Positions 1 to 8,804 are shown, numbered from the stretch's first letter. The stretch: 64,000 bases of DNA from Micrococcus endophyticus (GCF_014205115.1 NZ_JACHMW010000001.1:2232001-2296000); one strand, 5' to 3'. The notes: a model not told the origin generated them from the letters alone. Translations and numbers: made by a program.

Positions 1-26
1 GCATGCATCTGATTATTCTGGCCCGC

Positions 27-737
27 ATGACTCCACTCTCCGACCCCTTGTGGGGCAGTCGTGCCACGGCTGCCGGCCGCCTGGCCCACGACGTCGCCTG
101 GCGCATCGTCCGCGGTGAGATCCACGCGGGGGAGATGCTCACCGAGGTCCAGCTCTCCACGGAGGCCGGCATCTCCCGGACGCCGGCCCGGGAGGCCCTC
201 CTCCAGCTCGAGAGCTGGGGTCTGGTGCGGCTCCTCCCCAAGAAGGGTGCGGCCGTGCAGGCCCTCACGCCGCAGAGCGTGGCCGACCTCACGGCCCTGC
301 GCGGCCTCCTCGAGTCCACCGCCCTCGCCACGGTCGCCGCGCGGCCCGACGCCGTCGGGCCCCTCGTCGCCACGCTCACCGCCAACCTGGAGCAGCAGCG
401 CGCCGCCCTGGACGCAGGCGACCTTGCGGCGTTCTCCGCACTGGACGTGCGCTTCCACCGGGACGTGATCGCCACCTGCGGCAACGCCGCCTTCGACGAG
501 GTCGTGCGCACCTTCGCCCCCCGCCTGGCCCGCCTCATCCACGCCGCCACCGGCGGATCCGTCGACGCCGCCCGCCGCCTCCTCGACGGGCACGCAGAGA
601 TCTGCGCTCAGCTGGCCGCCGGGCGCGCCGCAGACGCCCAGCGCGCCCTCCAGGCACACCTCGACGCCGCGGGGACCGGCGTCGTCGTCCCCGGCCTGCT
701 GACCGTAGGCCCGTCCGAGGCAGGTGAACCCCGATGA
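27..737 (+). CDS. GntR-family regulator with FCD domain
   Basis: A 236-residue DNA-binding regulator. Residues about 15-80 form the GntR winged helix-turn-helix (ISRTPAREALLQLE is the recognition part); about 85-225 form the helical FCD effector domain, with the FHRDVIA and DGHAEI histidines that usually hold a metal and a carboxylate ligand. An in-frame ATG at 3 would add eight residues, but those codons are AT-rich, unlike the rest of the gene, so I read them as promoter and choose the ATG at 27. The stop overlaps the next start (ATGA, 734-737), so it is translationally coupled to the CidA/LrgB pair and probably regulates it. The ligand cannot be told from sequence. Confidence 0.88.
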   Translation: MTPLSDPLWGSRATAAGRLAHDVAWRIVRGEIHAGEMLTEVQLSTEAGISRTPAREALLQLESWGLVRLLPKKGAAVQALTPQSVADLTALRGLLESTALATVAARPDAVGPLVATLTANLEQQRAALDAGDLAAFSALDVRFHRDVIATCGNAAFDEVVRTFAPRLARLIHAATGGSVDAARRLLDGHAEICAQLAAGRAADAQRALQAHLDAAGTGVVVPGLLTVGPSEAGEPR

Positions 738-1096
738 TCGAGGGCCTGCTGATCCTGCTGCTCTGCCAGCTGGCGGGCACGCTCGTGGCCGACACACTGC
801 ACCTGCCGATCCCCGGGGCCGTGCTGGGCATGCTCCTGCTGCTCGGCCTGCTCGCGTGGCGTCGGCCGGCCGAGGACGCGCCGGTGATGACGGCGAGCCA
901 TCACCTGCTCCAGCACCTGCCGCTGCTGTTCGTCCCGGCGGGCGTCGGCGTCGTCGCGGTGCTGGGCCTCATCGGGGAACACCGGGCGCTGATGCTGGTC
1001 GGCTTCGTGGTGCCCTGGCTGCTGGGGTTGGTGGTCACCGCCGGCGTCGCCGCCCCGCTCGCCCGCCGCCTCACGGACGGGGAGGACGCACAGTGA
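734..1096 (+). CDS. CidA/LrgA-family membrane protein
   Basis: A 120-residue protein with four predicted membrane segments. The family signature LHLPIPGAVLGMLLLL is visible at about residues 23-38. CidA/LrgA proteins are holin-like; together with LrgB partners they have been linked to murein hydrolase control in staphylococci and to pyruvate or glycolate movement in other bacteria. It starts inside the stop of the GntR gene and its own stop overlaps the next start (GTGA, 1093-1096), so the three genes form one tightly coupled operon. An FCD regulator beside the pair favours a small-acid transport role over cell lysis, but that is inference. Confidence 0.87.
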   Translation: MIEGLLILLLCQLAGTLVADTLHLPIPGAVLGMLLLLGLLAWRRPAEDAPVMTASHHLLQHLPLLFVPAGVGVVAVLGLIGEHRALMLVGFVVPWLLGLVVTAGVAAPLARRLTDGEDAQ

Positions 1097-1827
1097 ACGC
1101 CGCCGAACTCACCGACTCCCTCGCCGAGGCCTGGGACGCGCTCCTGCACACACCGCTGTTCGGCATCGCGCTGACCCTCGCCGTGGCCGTGCTCGCCCGC
1201 CGCCTGTGGCTCGCCGCCCGGCAGACCGCCCTGCTCACGCCCGTGCTCGTGACGATCGTGCTGGTGGCCGCGTTCCTGGCCCTGACCGGCATCGACTACG
1301 AGACCTACATGATCGGCGGCAGCTACCTCACCTTCCTGCTGGGCCCTGCCACCGTGGCCCTCGCCGTCCCCCTGTACCGGGCCGGGCCTGACATCCGGAA
1401 GCTGCTGCTGCCGATCGCCGTCGGGGTCACCGTCGGCTCGCTGACCGCCATGGTGAGCGCCGTGCTGATCGTGCGGCTGATGGGCGGGAACGCCGCGCTG
1501 GCCGCCACGTTCGCCCCCAAGTCCGCGACGACGCCGATCGCCATGGCCGTGGCCGACGCCGGCGGCGGGATCGTCTCCCTCGCCGCCGTGCTCCCCGTGC
1601 TCACCGGCGTGCTCGGCGCCGTGTTCGCCCCCTGGGTGCTCGACCGGCTGCGCGTGCGCGACCCCCGCGTGCGCGGCCTGGCCATCGGCGTGAGCTCCCA
1701 CGGCATCGGCACCGCCCGCGCCCTCGCCGAGGGGCCCAAGACCGGCGCGTTCTCCGCCCTCGCCATGGCCTGCTCCGGCGTGCTCACCGCCCTGCTGGCC
1801 CCGCTGGTGCTGGCGATGACGGGGTGA
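1093..1827 (+). CDS. LrgB-family membrane protein
   Basis: A 244-residue multi-pass protein read from the GTG at 1093; this is the only start that gives coupling to the CidA gene. Family motifs are clear: LLGPATVALAVPLY (about residues 83-96), APKSATTPIAMAVAD (about 139-153) and SSHGIGTARALAEG near the C-terminus. Length is normal for LrgB/CidB (about 230-240). It is the larger partner of the CidA/LrgA protein and would form the conducting part of the complex in the cytoplasmic membrane. Last gene of the three-gene unit. Confidence 0.9.
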   Translation: MNAAELTDSLAEAWDALLHTPLFGIALTLAVAVLARRLWLAARQTALLTPVLVTIVLVAAFLALTGIDYETYMIGGSYLTFLLGPATVALAVPLYRAGPDIRKLLLPIAVGVTVGSLTAMVSAVLIVRLMGGNAALAATFAPKSATTPIAMAVADAGGGIVSLAAVLPVLTGVLGAVFAPWVLDRLRVRDPRVRGLAIGVSSHGIGTARALAEGPKTGAFSALAMACSGVLTALLAPLVLAMTG

Positions 1828-1958
1828 GGGGCCGGGCGGCCTTCTTACCGTGTCCGCCCCGCCTGCCACCCTGGTCCTCTTCCTTCCCCGCGGGCCGCCC
1901 GCCGGCCCGCGCAGGCGCGGTGACGCGGCCCGGTCCTGCGAACGAGAGGACCCCACCC

Positions 1959-2711
1959 ATGATGGGCCCGTCCCACGCGGCCACCGGCGCCGCGGCCTGG
2001 CTGGCGCTCACGCACTGGCAGTCGCCGATCGCCGTGCTGCACCTGCCCGCCGAACTCCAGCTGCTCGGCGCCGTGACCACCGCCGGCGCGGCCATGATCA
2101 GCGACTGGGACCACCCCCGCGCCACCGTCGTCCACGCCCTGCCGCCCCTGACCGAGTGGATGAGCCGCGGCATCCGCCACGTGGCCGGTGGGCATCGGCG
2201 CGGCACACACTCGCTGGTGGGGATCGCGGCGTTCACCGCCATCGCGACGGCGGCCGCCTCCATCCAGGTGCCGATCGCGGGGCACGTCTACACGCCGGGG
2301 CAGGGGGTCATCGCCGCGTTCCTGGCGGCCGTGGCCGCCAAGGCCCTCCGACTGCTCCCGAACCGGGGATGGAGGGCCGCGTGGGCGCTCGGCATCCTGG
2401 TCGCGATGGCGGCGACCGTCCTCAGCGCCGGGCTGTGGTGGATCCCCGCCTCCGTGGCCGTCGGCGTGAGCGTGCACATCCTCGGCGACGCCCTCACCAA
2501 CAACGGGGTGGCCCTGCTCTGGCCGCTCAGCCCGGAGCCTCCCGCGCGCCTGTGGTGGTGGCAGTCCTCCGGACGGTTCCGGCTTCCCCTGCTCGGCCGG
2601 ACCGGGTCCTGGCGGGAGTGGGCGTTCGTCTCGGTGGTCACCGCGTTCACCGTGGTGCGGGCCGTGCGGCTCGTCCCGCTCGCCGCGCGGGGGGTGGCGG
2701 CACTGTTCTGA
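1959..2711 (+). CDS. YdjM-like membrane-bound metal-dependent hydrolase
   Basis: A 250-residue membrane protein of the YdjM / DUF457 family. Visible motifs are the N-terminal GPSHAATGAAAWLA stretch, SDWDHP (about residue 49) and the HRRGTHSLVG block (about 80-90), whose His/Asp residues are thought to bind a metal. At least five hydrophobic segments follow, and a further DALTNNGVALLWPL motif lies near residue 185. The start at 1959 is chosen because the AGAGGA at 1944-1949 precedes it; the ATG directly after it would serve equally well. In enterobacteria the homologue is LexA-controlled; I see no SOS box here. Substrate unknown. Confidence 0.78.
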   Translation: MMGPSHAATGAAAWLALTHWQSPIAVLHLPAELQLLGAVTTAGAAMISDWDHPRATVVHALPPLTEWMSRGIRHVAGGHRRGTHSLVGIAAFTAIATAAASIQVPIAGHVYTPGQGVIAAFLAAVAAKALRLLPNRGWRAAWALGILVAMAATVLSAGLWWIPASVAVGVSVHILGDALTNNGVALLWPLSPEPPARLWWWQSSGRFRLPLLGRTGSWREWAFVSVVTAFTVVRAVRLVPLAARGVAALF

Positions 2712-3076
2712 GCGGCCTGGGCCCCAGACGACAGGAATTTGCTCGTGAGTTCCATCCGGTGGGGTGAGGCTTGCTGGTAGACCATCTTCCAAGCGAAACA
2801 GCGGGCACTGTCGAAGAGGGCGGTGACAGGCATCAATCCCTCTCGGTGTCGACGACTCCGTCGCCGGTGAGCGGTTGGGCCATGGAAGCAGTTCCGTGAT
2901 CGTGTACTGCGGTGTCTGGAACGTGGACACGAGGCCAGGTCCTTTCCTTCAGGGGAGCGGGGATCTACGTCATGCCCCCCGGCTGCGCCAGGGCCGTTCG
3001 GCGGGCCAGCCCGTATGCCATTGACCGGCCTCTCCCGCCGCTGAGAGGGTCGGGCCATGGCGGAAGGAGCCTCCCG
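2712..3076. other. 365-bp intergenic region of lower GC, no gene recognised
   Basis: The gap between the YdjM-like gene and the asparaginase gene has clearly lower GC than its neighbours and contains stops in most frames. No known protein or RNA could be recognised. The last part (from about 3060) carries the asparaginase ribosome-binding site GAAGGAG. The composition would fit an old insertion remnant or a long regulatory leader, but neither is shown. Confidence 0.4.
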
Positions 3077-4051
3077 ATGACCCGCGTCCACGTCCTTGCC
3101 ACTGGTGGCACGATCGCCTCGCGCTCTGGCGAGGGGTCCGGGGCGACGGCTGGGGACTCCGCTGAGGTCCTGCTCGAGGGCATGGACGCGACCGCCGACG
3201 TCGAGGTCACCAGCGAGGACGTGATGACGGTCGGCAGCTACCGGCTCGGCCTGCCGGAGCTGGCCACGATCGCCCGCGTCTCACGCGAGCGCGCGGAAGA
3301 ACCCGGCATCGACGGTGTCGTCGTCACACACGGCACTGACACCATGGAGGAGACCGCGTTCCTCGCGGACCTGCTGAACGGCACGGACACCCCCGTGGTC
3401 TTCACGGGGGCCCAGCGCGCCGCCGACCACCCGGACACCGACGGACCCCGCAACCTCCGCCAGGCCGTCCTCGCCGCTGCTCACCCGAACGCTCGCGGAC
3501 TCGGCGCCCTCGTCGCCTTCGACGGCCTGCTGCTCTCGGCACGCGGCACCCGCAAGGGGCACACGATGGTCAGCCAGCCGTTCACCGGCGGCACGCTCGT
3601 GGGCACGACGCACGGGGATGAGTTCCGCCTGCACGCTCGCCCGCATCGACCCGGCACCCTCGACCTCCCGGACTCCGGGCTGGACGGCGTCCGCGTCGAC
3701 CTGATCACCGCGTACCCGGGCGCGGACCCCGCGGCCCTGCCGTCCGCCGTCGATCGCTGCGCCCACGGCATCGTGCTGGCCGGCACTGGCCTGGGCAACG
3801 CCGGGCCCGGACACGCGGAGGCGGTGGCCGACGTCGTCGCGCGAGGGGTGCCCGTCGTACTGGCCACCCGCACCCTGGCCGGCCCCGTCCTCGGCGTCTA
3901 CGGCCGCGGCGGCGGCGCGGACATCCTGGCCGCCGGTGCCGTGGCGGCCGGCGAACTGACCCCGTTCCAGGCCCGCATCCTGGCCGCCGCCCTGCTGGCG
4001 CATCGGCCGGATCCCCACGAGTTTGCGGCGCGGTTCACCCGGCTGCGCTGA
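3077..4051 (+). CDS. L-asparaginase, type I/II family
   Basis: A 324-residue asparaginase that hydrolyses L-asparagine to aspartate and ammonia. Both catalytic threonine motifs are present: VLATGGTIAS at residues 5-14 and VVTHGTDTMEETA at about 80-92. No signal peptide is visible, so a cytoplasmic location is likely. The length matches the family (about 320-340). The ATG at 3077 is preceded by GGAAGGAG with good spacing and places the first catalytic motif at its usual distance from the N-terminus; the longer in-frame reading from 2912 would have no counterpart in the family. Monocistronic, 31 bp before the deacetylase gene. Confidence 0.93.
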   Translation: MTRVHVLATGGTIASRSGEGSGATAGDSAEVLLEGMDATADVEVTSEDVMTVGSYRLGLPELATIARVSRERAEEPGIDGVVVTHGTDTMEETAFLADLLNGTDTPVVFTGAQRAADHPDTDGPRNLRQAVLAAAHPNARGLGALVAFDGLLLSARGTRKGHTMVSQPFTGGTLVGTTHGDEFRLHARPHRPGTLDLPDSGLDGVRVDLITAYPGADPAALPSAVDRCAHGIVLAGTGLGNAGPGHAEAVADVVARGVPVVLATRTLAGPVLGVYGRGGGADILAAGAVAAGELTPFQARILAAALLAHRPDPHEFAARFTRLR

Positions 4052-4081
4052 CCCCACCCACGATTCCGAGGAGGAACCCCC

Positions 4082-4969
4082 ATGGCGAAGAAGATCTACG
4101 TGAGCGTCGGCATCGATGTGGACGCGGTCGGCGGCTGGCTCGGCTCGTACGGCGGCGAGGACTCCCCGGGCGACATCTCCCGCGGCCTGTTCGCCGGTGA
4201 GGTGGGTGTGCCGCGTCTGCTGCAGCTCTTCCAGCGGCGCGAGCTGCCGGTCTCCTGGTTCTGGCCGGGGCACTCGATCGAGACGTTCCCGGAGCAGTTC
4301 GACGCCGTCGTCGCCGCCGGTCACGAGATCGGCGTGCACGGGTACTCACACGAGAACCCCATTGCCATGACCCGGCAGCAGGAGACCGAGATCCTGGACT
4401 ACTGCACGGACCTGATCGAGCGCCGCTCGGGCACCAAGCCCGTGGGCTACGTGGCGCCGTGGTGGGAGTTCTCCAAGGTGACCAACGAGATCCTGCTCGA
4501 GCGGGGCTTCCTCTACGACCACTCACTCATGCACGACGACCACACCCCGTACTACGTGCGCGTGGGGGACAGCTGGACGAAGATCGACTACGAGGCCGCG
4601 TCGGCGCACGAGTGGATGAAGCCGCTCGTCCGGGGCGAGGAGACCGACCTGATCGAGATCCCGGCGTCCTGGTACCTGGACGACCTGCCTCCCATGATGT
4701 TCATCAAGTCCAGCCCCAACAGCCACGGCTTCGTCTCCCCGCGGGACATCGAGCAGCTGTGGAAGGACCAGTTCGACTGGGTGCACCGCGAGATGGACTA
4801 CGCGGTCTTCCCGATCACGATCCACCCGGACGTGTCGGGCCGCCCGCAGAACCTGCTCATGCTGGAGCGGCTGTTCGACCACATCCAGGGGCACGACGGC
4901 GTGGAGTTCGGGTTCATGAAGGACGTGGCCGCGGACTTCGCCCGCCGGTTCCCGCGCGAGCGCGGCTGA
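4082..4969 (+). CDS. Polysaccharide deacetylase-family protein
   Basis: A 295-residue NodB-fold protein without a signal peptide. The first metal/catalytic motif is [11 protein letters not shown] (Asp12, Asp14), followed by a [13 protein letters not shown] block (His x3 His). The sequence VAPWWEFS replaces the classical R-x-x-Y-x-x-P motif. The overall pattern ([29 protein letters not shown]) resembles the cytoplasmic subgroup that contains the allantoinase PuuE and peptidoglycan deacetylase-like enzymes acting on small amides, rather than the secreted chitin/peptidoglycan enzymes. It follows the asparaginase by 31 bp with GAGGA before the ATG, so the two could be cotranscribed in amide nitrogen use. 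Confidence 0.82.
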   Translation: MAKKIYVSVGIDVDAVGGWLGSYGGEDSPGDISRGLFAGEVGVPRLLQLFQRRELPVSWFWPGHSIETFPEQFDAVVAAGHEIGVHGYSHENPIAMTRQQETEILDYCTDLIERRSGTKPVGYVAPWWEFSKVTNEILLERGFLYDHSLMHDDHTPYYVRVGDSWTKIDYEAASAHEWMKPLVRGEETDLIEIPASWYLDDLPPMMFIKSSPNSHGFVSPRDIEQLWKDQFDWVHREMDYAVFPITIHPDVSGRPQNLLMLERLFDHIQGHDGVEFGFMKDVAADFARRFPRERG

Positions 4970-4975
4970 GCGCGG

Positions 4976-5287
4976 ATGTGCGGGGCGTGCGGACGCGGGG
5001 TGGCGTCCCCGACGACGGCGCTCCTCAACGAGCACGGCCTCAAGCGGCGGGCCCTGGCGCGGCTGCGCGGCGAGCTCGCCCCGGGGTGTCGACTCACGCT
5101 CGAGGGGGACGCCTGGACGCTGGTCCGCCGCTCGGGGCGCGGTGAGCACCACGCCGATGTCGAGGGGTTGATCGCCAGCCTCGAGGGCGGCGCCGCGGGG
5201 GACTGGGTCGGGGCCGAGCCGCCACGGGAGGTGGTCGCGGCTGTGACGGCGGGGATGGTGGCCCGCGCCCGACGCAGGTCGGACTGA
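4976..5287 (+). CDS. Small actinobacterial protein with N-terminal CGACG motif
   Basis: A 103-residue protein of unknown function. It begins MCGACGRG, a two-cysteine knuckle that could be half of a zinc ribbon, but no second cysteine pair follows, so metal binding would need a dimer. The rest is a basic helix-rich sequence (LKRRALARLRGELAPG) with a WTLVRRSG strand. It starts only 6 bp after the deacetylase gene and probably shares its transcript. GC-rich codon use fits a real gene. No function assigned. Confidence 0.6.
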   Translation: MCGACGRGVASPTTALLNEHGLKRRALARLRGELAPGCRLTLEGDAWTLVRRSGRGEHHADVEGLIASLEGGAAGDWVGAEPPREVVAAVTAGMVARARRRSD

Positions 5288-5291
5288 CGGC

Positions 5292-5330
5292 CGCGACACG
5301 ACCTGGGGTCTGCCGTCAGGTCATGTCGCG
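5292..5330. repeat. Palindrome A1: 14-bp arms, 11-nt loop GGGTCTGCCGT
   Basis: Left arm CGCGACACGACCTG (5292-5305) and right arm CAGGTCATGTCGCG (5317-5330) pair with one mismatch around the loop GGGTCTGCCGT. It sits between two convergent genes and could act as a bidirectional terminator. There is no U-tract, and the loop nearly matches the loop of the palindrome at 6997-7043, which suggests a shared element rather than a chance hairpin. Confidence 0.7.
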
Positions 5331-5491
5331 ATCGACGGGTCATCCCGAATCCATCGCCGCCCCCTCACGCCTCCGGGAACCACCCCGCCCGCACGGTCGC
5401 CTCGGTCCCGTGCGGCCGCCTCGGACGGCCGCCGGCGCCCGCCTCCGCGAGCACCTCGGCCCACACGCGGGCCCCGGCGGTCATCCCGAGC

Positions 5492-6997
5492 TCACTCCGC
5501 CGGCGCAAGTTCCCGCTTGAGGATCTTGCCGGTGGCGGTCTTGGGCAGTCCGTCCCGCAGGTTCACGGTGCGCGGGTACTTGTAGGGCGCCACCTGAGAC
5601 TTCACGTGCTGGATCAGCTCCTCCTCCGTGGCGTGCGCGCCGGGGGCGAGCACCACGTGCGCGGCGACCTCCTGGCCGAGCTCCGGGTGGGGCACCCCCA
5701 CCACGGCGGCCTCCGCGACGGCTGGGTGCTCGTAGAGCACCTCCTCGATCTCGCGCGGGTACACGTTGAGCCCGCCGCGCAGGATCATGTCCTTCGTGCG
5801 GTCCACGATGTAGTAGTTGCCCGCGGCATCGCGCCGGGCGAGGTCGCCGGAGCGGAACCAGCCGTCCTCGGTGATGGCCTGGGCGGTGGCCTCCGGCTTG
5901 CCCCAGTAGCCCTTCATCACGTTCTCACCCCGGATCCACACCTCGCCCAGGGTCTCTTCTTCGTCCTCGGGCACGACGGCCCCGTCCGGCGTCACCAGCT
6001 GCAGGTCGCACCCGCGGACGGCGCGTCCGATCGAGCCCGGATGGTGCTCCTCGCCCGGATGGTTGAAGCACGCCACCGGGGAGGTCTCGGACAGGCCGTA
6101 GCCCTCCAGGATCTCGGAGTCGAAGGTGGCCTCGAAGCGGCGCAGCAGCTCCACGGGCAGGGCGGATCCACCGGAGACGCCCAGGCGCAGGCTGGCCAGG
6201 TCCTCCGGACGGTCCTTGGCCGCGGCCAGCACGGCCCCGTACATGGTGGGCACGCCGATGAACACGTCCACCGCGCACTCCCGGACGGTCTGCGCGGCCA
6301 CGGCGGGATCGAAGCGGGGGATCAACGCCAGGCTGGCGCCCATCGTCACGGACGCCATGAGCGCACACGTGAGGCCGAACACGTGGAACAGCGGCAGGCA
6401 GCCGAGCACGGTCTCCCCGTGCTGGAGCTGGATCAGCGTCTCCGCCGCGGTGTCCGCGTTGGTGCCCATGTTCCGGTGGGTCAGCTGGGCCCCCTTGGGG
6501 CGGCCGGTGGTGCCGGAGGTGTAGAGGATGACGGCGTCGTCCTCGAGGTCCCGTTCAACGGTCTCGGTCACCGGGCCGGGGCTCTCCGCCAGGTGCGGGG
6601 CGAGGCCGTCCTCGCCGAGGGTGCGCAGCGGCACACCGCGCTCGCGGGCGCCCTCCACGGCATCCTCGGACGGCACGGACCACAGCATCGACGCGCCCGA
6701 GTCCTCCAGGTAGTACTCGATCTCGCGGCGCTTGAACAGCGGGTTCATCGGGACGACGACGGCGCCCAGCTGCAGGGCCGCGAAGAACACCACCGGGAAC
6801 GCCGGGATGTTCGGCACCATGAGCGCCACGCGGTCCCCGGGGCCGATGCCCTCCTGTCGCATGAGCCCGGCCAGACGCTGGGACTGGTCCTGCAGCTCCG
6901 CGTACGTCATGCGGTTCTCGCCTAGGATCAGGGCGGTGGAGTTCGGGTGCTCGGCGGCGTGCGCTCGAGACGGGCGGGGTGTGCCGGTCGACCTCAC
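5492..6997 (-). CDS. Long-chain acyl-CoA ligase (AMP-forming), copy 1
   Basis: A 501-residue member of the ANL adenylating superfamily, which activates fatty acids to acyl-AMP and then acyl-CoA. Motifs: ILYTSGTTGRPKGAQLTHRN (P-loop), GYGLSETSP, WFRSGDLARRDAAGNYYIVDRTKD, GGLNVYPREIEE and the C-terminal catalytic lysine in PKTATGKILKREL. It is a close paralogue, equal in length, of the ligase at 10407-11912. The first 20 residues (RSTGTPRPSRAHAAEHPNS) do not resemble the paralogue's hydrophobic start, no ribosome-binding site precedes the GTG at 6997, and a palindrome begins exactly at that codon. The 5' end may therefore be damaged, or translation may begin at the internal ATG near 6910. Confidence 0.85.
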   Translation of the reverse strand: MRSTGTPRPSRAHAAEHPNSTALILGENRMTYAELQDQSQRLAGLMRQEGIGPGDRVALMVPNIPAFPVVFFAALQLGAVVVPMNPLFKRREIEYYLEDSGASMLWSVPSEDAVEGARERGVPLRTLGEDGLAPHLAESPGPVTETVERDLEDDAVILYTSGTTGRPKGAQLTHRNMGTNADTAAETLIQLQHGETVLGCLPLFHVFGLTCALMASVTMGASLALIPRFDPAVAAQTVRECAVDVFIGVPTMYGAVLAAAKDRPEDLASLRLGVSGGSALPVELLRRFEATFDSEILEGYGLSETSPVACFNHPGEEHHPGSIGRAVRGCDLQLVTPDGAVVPEDEEETLGEVWIRGENVMKGYWGKPEATAQAITEDGWFRSGDLARRDAAGNYYIVDRTKDMILRGGLNVYPREIEEVLYEHPAVAEAAVVGVPHPELGQEVAAHVVLAPGAHATEEELIQHVKSQVAPYKYPRTVNLRDGLPKTATGKILKRELAPAE

Positions 6998-7043
6998 GCC
7001 AGCGACATCACCGCGGGTCTGCCCGGCGGTGATGTCGCTGGCG
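6997..7043. repeat. Palindrome A2: perfect 18-bp arms, loop GGGTCTGCCCG
   Basis: Left arm CGCCAGCGACATCACCGC (6997-7014) and right arm GCGGTGATGTCGCTGGCG (7026-7043) pair perfectly around an 11-nt loop. The loop shares its first nine bases and its length with the loop at 5306-5316. It lies in a divergent promoter region, where a terminator would be out of place, and its left edge is the first base of the minus-strand GTG codon at 6997. Confidence 0.8.
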
Positions 7044-7158
7044 CGCGGCCATCCACCGGCCCCGCCTCCGACGCCGATCTGTCGTCTTCACGGCCCAGAG
7101 ACGCAAGACTGTTCCCCGCACACCGCCCGGACCGCCGGGCCAGACCGGAGGACAGACC

Positions 7159-8220
7159 ATGACCGCACAGACCCCCGCCACCCGTGCCGTCCCCGAGACG
7201 ATGAAGGCCGTGATCATGCGCGCGCCGGGCGACGTCGTCGTCGAGGAGGTGGACACCCCGCGCGTCGCGAAGCCCACGGACGTGGTCCTGAAGCTGGCCG
7301 CCGCGTGCGTGTGCGGCTCGGACCTGTGGCCCTACCGCGGCCACAACGACGTCGACCACCGGCGCATGGGCCACGAGTACGTCGGCACGATCGTGGAGAA
7401 GGGCGAGGACGTCGCCACCCTCGAGGTCGGCGACTTCGTGATCGGCTCCTTCATGCTCTCGGACAACACGTGTGAGATCTGCCAGGCCGGCTACCAGTCC
7501 CGCTGCGTCAACGCCGGCGAGTACACGGGCAGCCAGGCGCAGTACATGCGCGTCGAGCTCGCCGACGGCTCCCTCGTGAAGGTGCCCGGGGGCGAGCCCT
7601 CGGACCCGGACCGCCTGGCCGACTATCTCGCCGCCTCGGATGTGCTCGGCACCGGATGGTACGCCGCCGTCGCCGCGCAGGCCGGCCCCGGCAAGACGAT
7701 CGCCGTGGTCGGCGACGGCGCCGTCGGCCTGTGCGCCGTCCTGGCCGCCAAGACGCTGGGCGCGGAGCAGGTCATCGTGTTCTCCCGCCATGAGGATCGG
7801 GCCGCGCTCGCCCGTGAGTTCGGCGCGGACGTCGTGATCGCCGAGCGCGGCGAGGAGGGTGCCGCGAAGGTCAAGGAGCTCACGAACGGCTACGGCGCGC
7901 ACGGCGTGTGCGAGGCCGTGGGCACGCAGGAGTCGATGGACCAGGCACTGGCCTCGGGGCGCCCGGGCGGGCACGTGGGCTTCGTGGGTGTCTCCCACGA
8001 TCAGACCATCGACGGCTCGAGGCTCTTCGGTCTCGAGATCCACCTCGAGGGCGGGCCCGCCCCCGTCCGCCGCTTCCTGCCCGAGCTGATCGAGCGCATC
8101 CAGTCCGGCGAGATCCAGCCCGGGAAGGTCTTCACCGCACGTCTGCCGATCGACGACGCCGCCGAGGCGTACAAGGCCATGGACGAGCGCCGCGAGATCA
8201 AGGTGCTGCTCGAGGTGTGA
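7159..8220 (+). CDS. Zinc-dependent alcohol dehydrogenase (MDR family)
   Basis: A 353-residue medium-chain dehydrogenase that oxidises an alcohol with NAD(P). The catalytic-zinc ligands are in ACVCGSD (about residue 52) and MGHEYVG (about 73); a structural-zinc loop CEICQAGYQSRC lies near 110-121. The Rossmann motif VVGDGAVGLCAV is at about 182-193. The C-terminal HLEGGPAPVRRFLPEL fits the subgroup of uncharacterised actinobacterial alcohol dehydrogenases. GGAGGA at 7147-7152 precedes the ATG. It is divergent from the CoA ligase and shares the gap that holds palindrome A2; the substrate is unknown. Confidence 0.9.
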   Translation: MTAQTPATRAVPETMKAVIMRAPGDVVVEEVDTPRVAKPTDVVLKLAAACVCGSDLWPYRGHNDVDHRRMGHEYVGTIVEKGEDVATLEVGDFVIGSFMLSDNTCEICQAGYQSRCVNAGEYTGSQAQYMRVELADGSLVKVPGGEPSDPDRLADYLAASDVLGTGWYAAVAAQAGPGKTIAVVGDGAVGLCAVLAAKTLGAEQVIVFSRHEDRAALAREFGADVVIAERGEEGAAKVKELTNGYGAHGVCEAVGTQESMDQALASGRPGGHVGFVGVSHDQTIDGSRLFGLEIHLEGGPAPVRRFLPELIERIQSGEIQPGKVFTARLPIDDAAEAYKAMDERREIKVLLEV

Positions 8221-8369
8221 GGGCAGCCGGGGGCCGGCCCCCGGCCCTCGAGCCGGAGCCAGGGCGCTCCCCGCCCCTGACCCTCGGCGACGCCCCGGGG
8301 CTAGCGTGGGCGCCAGTGGCGCGGCCACCTGACGGCCGCGTCGCGGAACCGACCCCCGAGGAGAATCCC

Positions 8370-8804
8370 ATGCCCACCCCGATCACGAGCCAGGCCAGCA
8401 CCGCGTGGGACGGCGACCTGTTCACCGGCTCCGGCACCACCACCCTTGTCACCTCCGGCTCCGGCACCTTCGACGTGAACTGGAAGGCGCGCGCCGAGGA
8501 GGCGGGCTCCACCACGAACCCCGAGGAGCTGCTCGCCGCCGCGCATGCCACGTGCTTCACCATGCAGTTCTCTAACATGCTCAAGAAGAACCGCACCGCC
8601 CCCACCCACCTGGACACCACCGCCGACGTCACCTTCGTGGCGGGCGAGGGCATCACCAAGATCGTCCTGAAGGTGACGGGCCAGGTCCCGGAGATCTCCG
8701 CCGAGGACTTCGAGCGCATCGCCGGCGAGGCCAAGGAGCAGTGCCCGGTCTCCCAGGCGCTCGCGGGCGTCAAGGACGTCAGCGTCGAGGCCTCCCTGGC
8801 CTGA
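8370..8804 (+). CDS. OsmC-family peroxiredoxin
   Basis: A 144-residue OsmC/Ohr-family protein that reduces organic hydroperoxides in the cytoplasm. The two redox cysteines are in LLAAAHATCFTMQFS (about residue 61) and EAKEQCPVSQAL (about 125), the OsmC spacing and context. GAGGAG at 8358-8363 sets the ATG at 8370. It lies 150 bp after the alcohol dehydrogenase and is followed by a strong hairpin at 8861-8896, so it ends the transcript. Confidence 0.93.
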   Translation: MPTPITSQASTAWDGDLFTGSGTTTLVTSGSGTFDVNWKARAEEAGSTTNPEELLAAAHATCFTMQFSNMLKKNRTAPTHLDTTADVTFVAGEGITKIVLKVTGQVPEISAEDFERIAGEAKEQCPVSQALAGVKDVSVEASLA

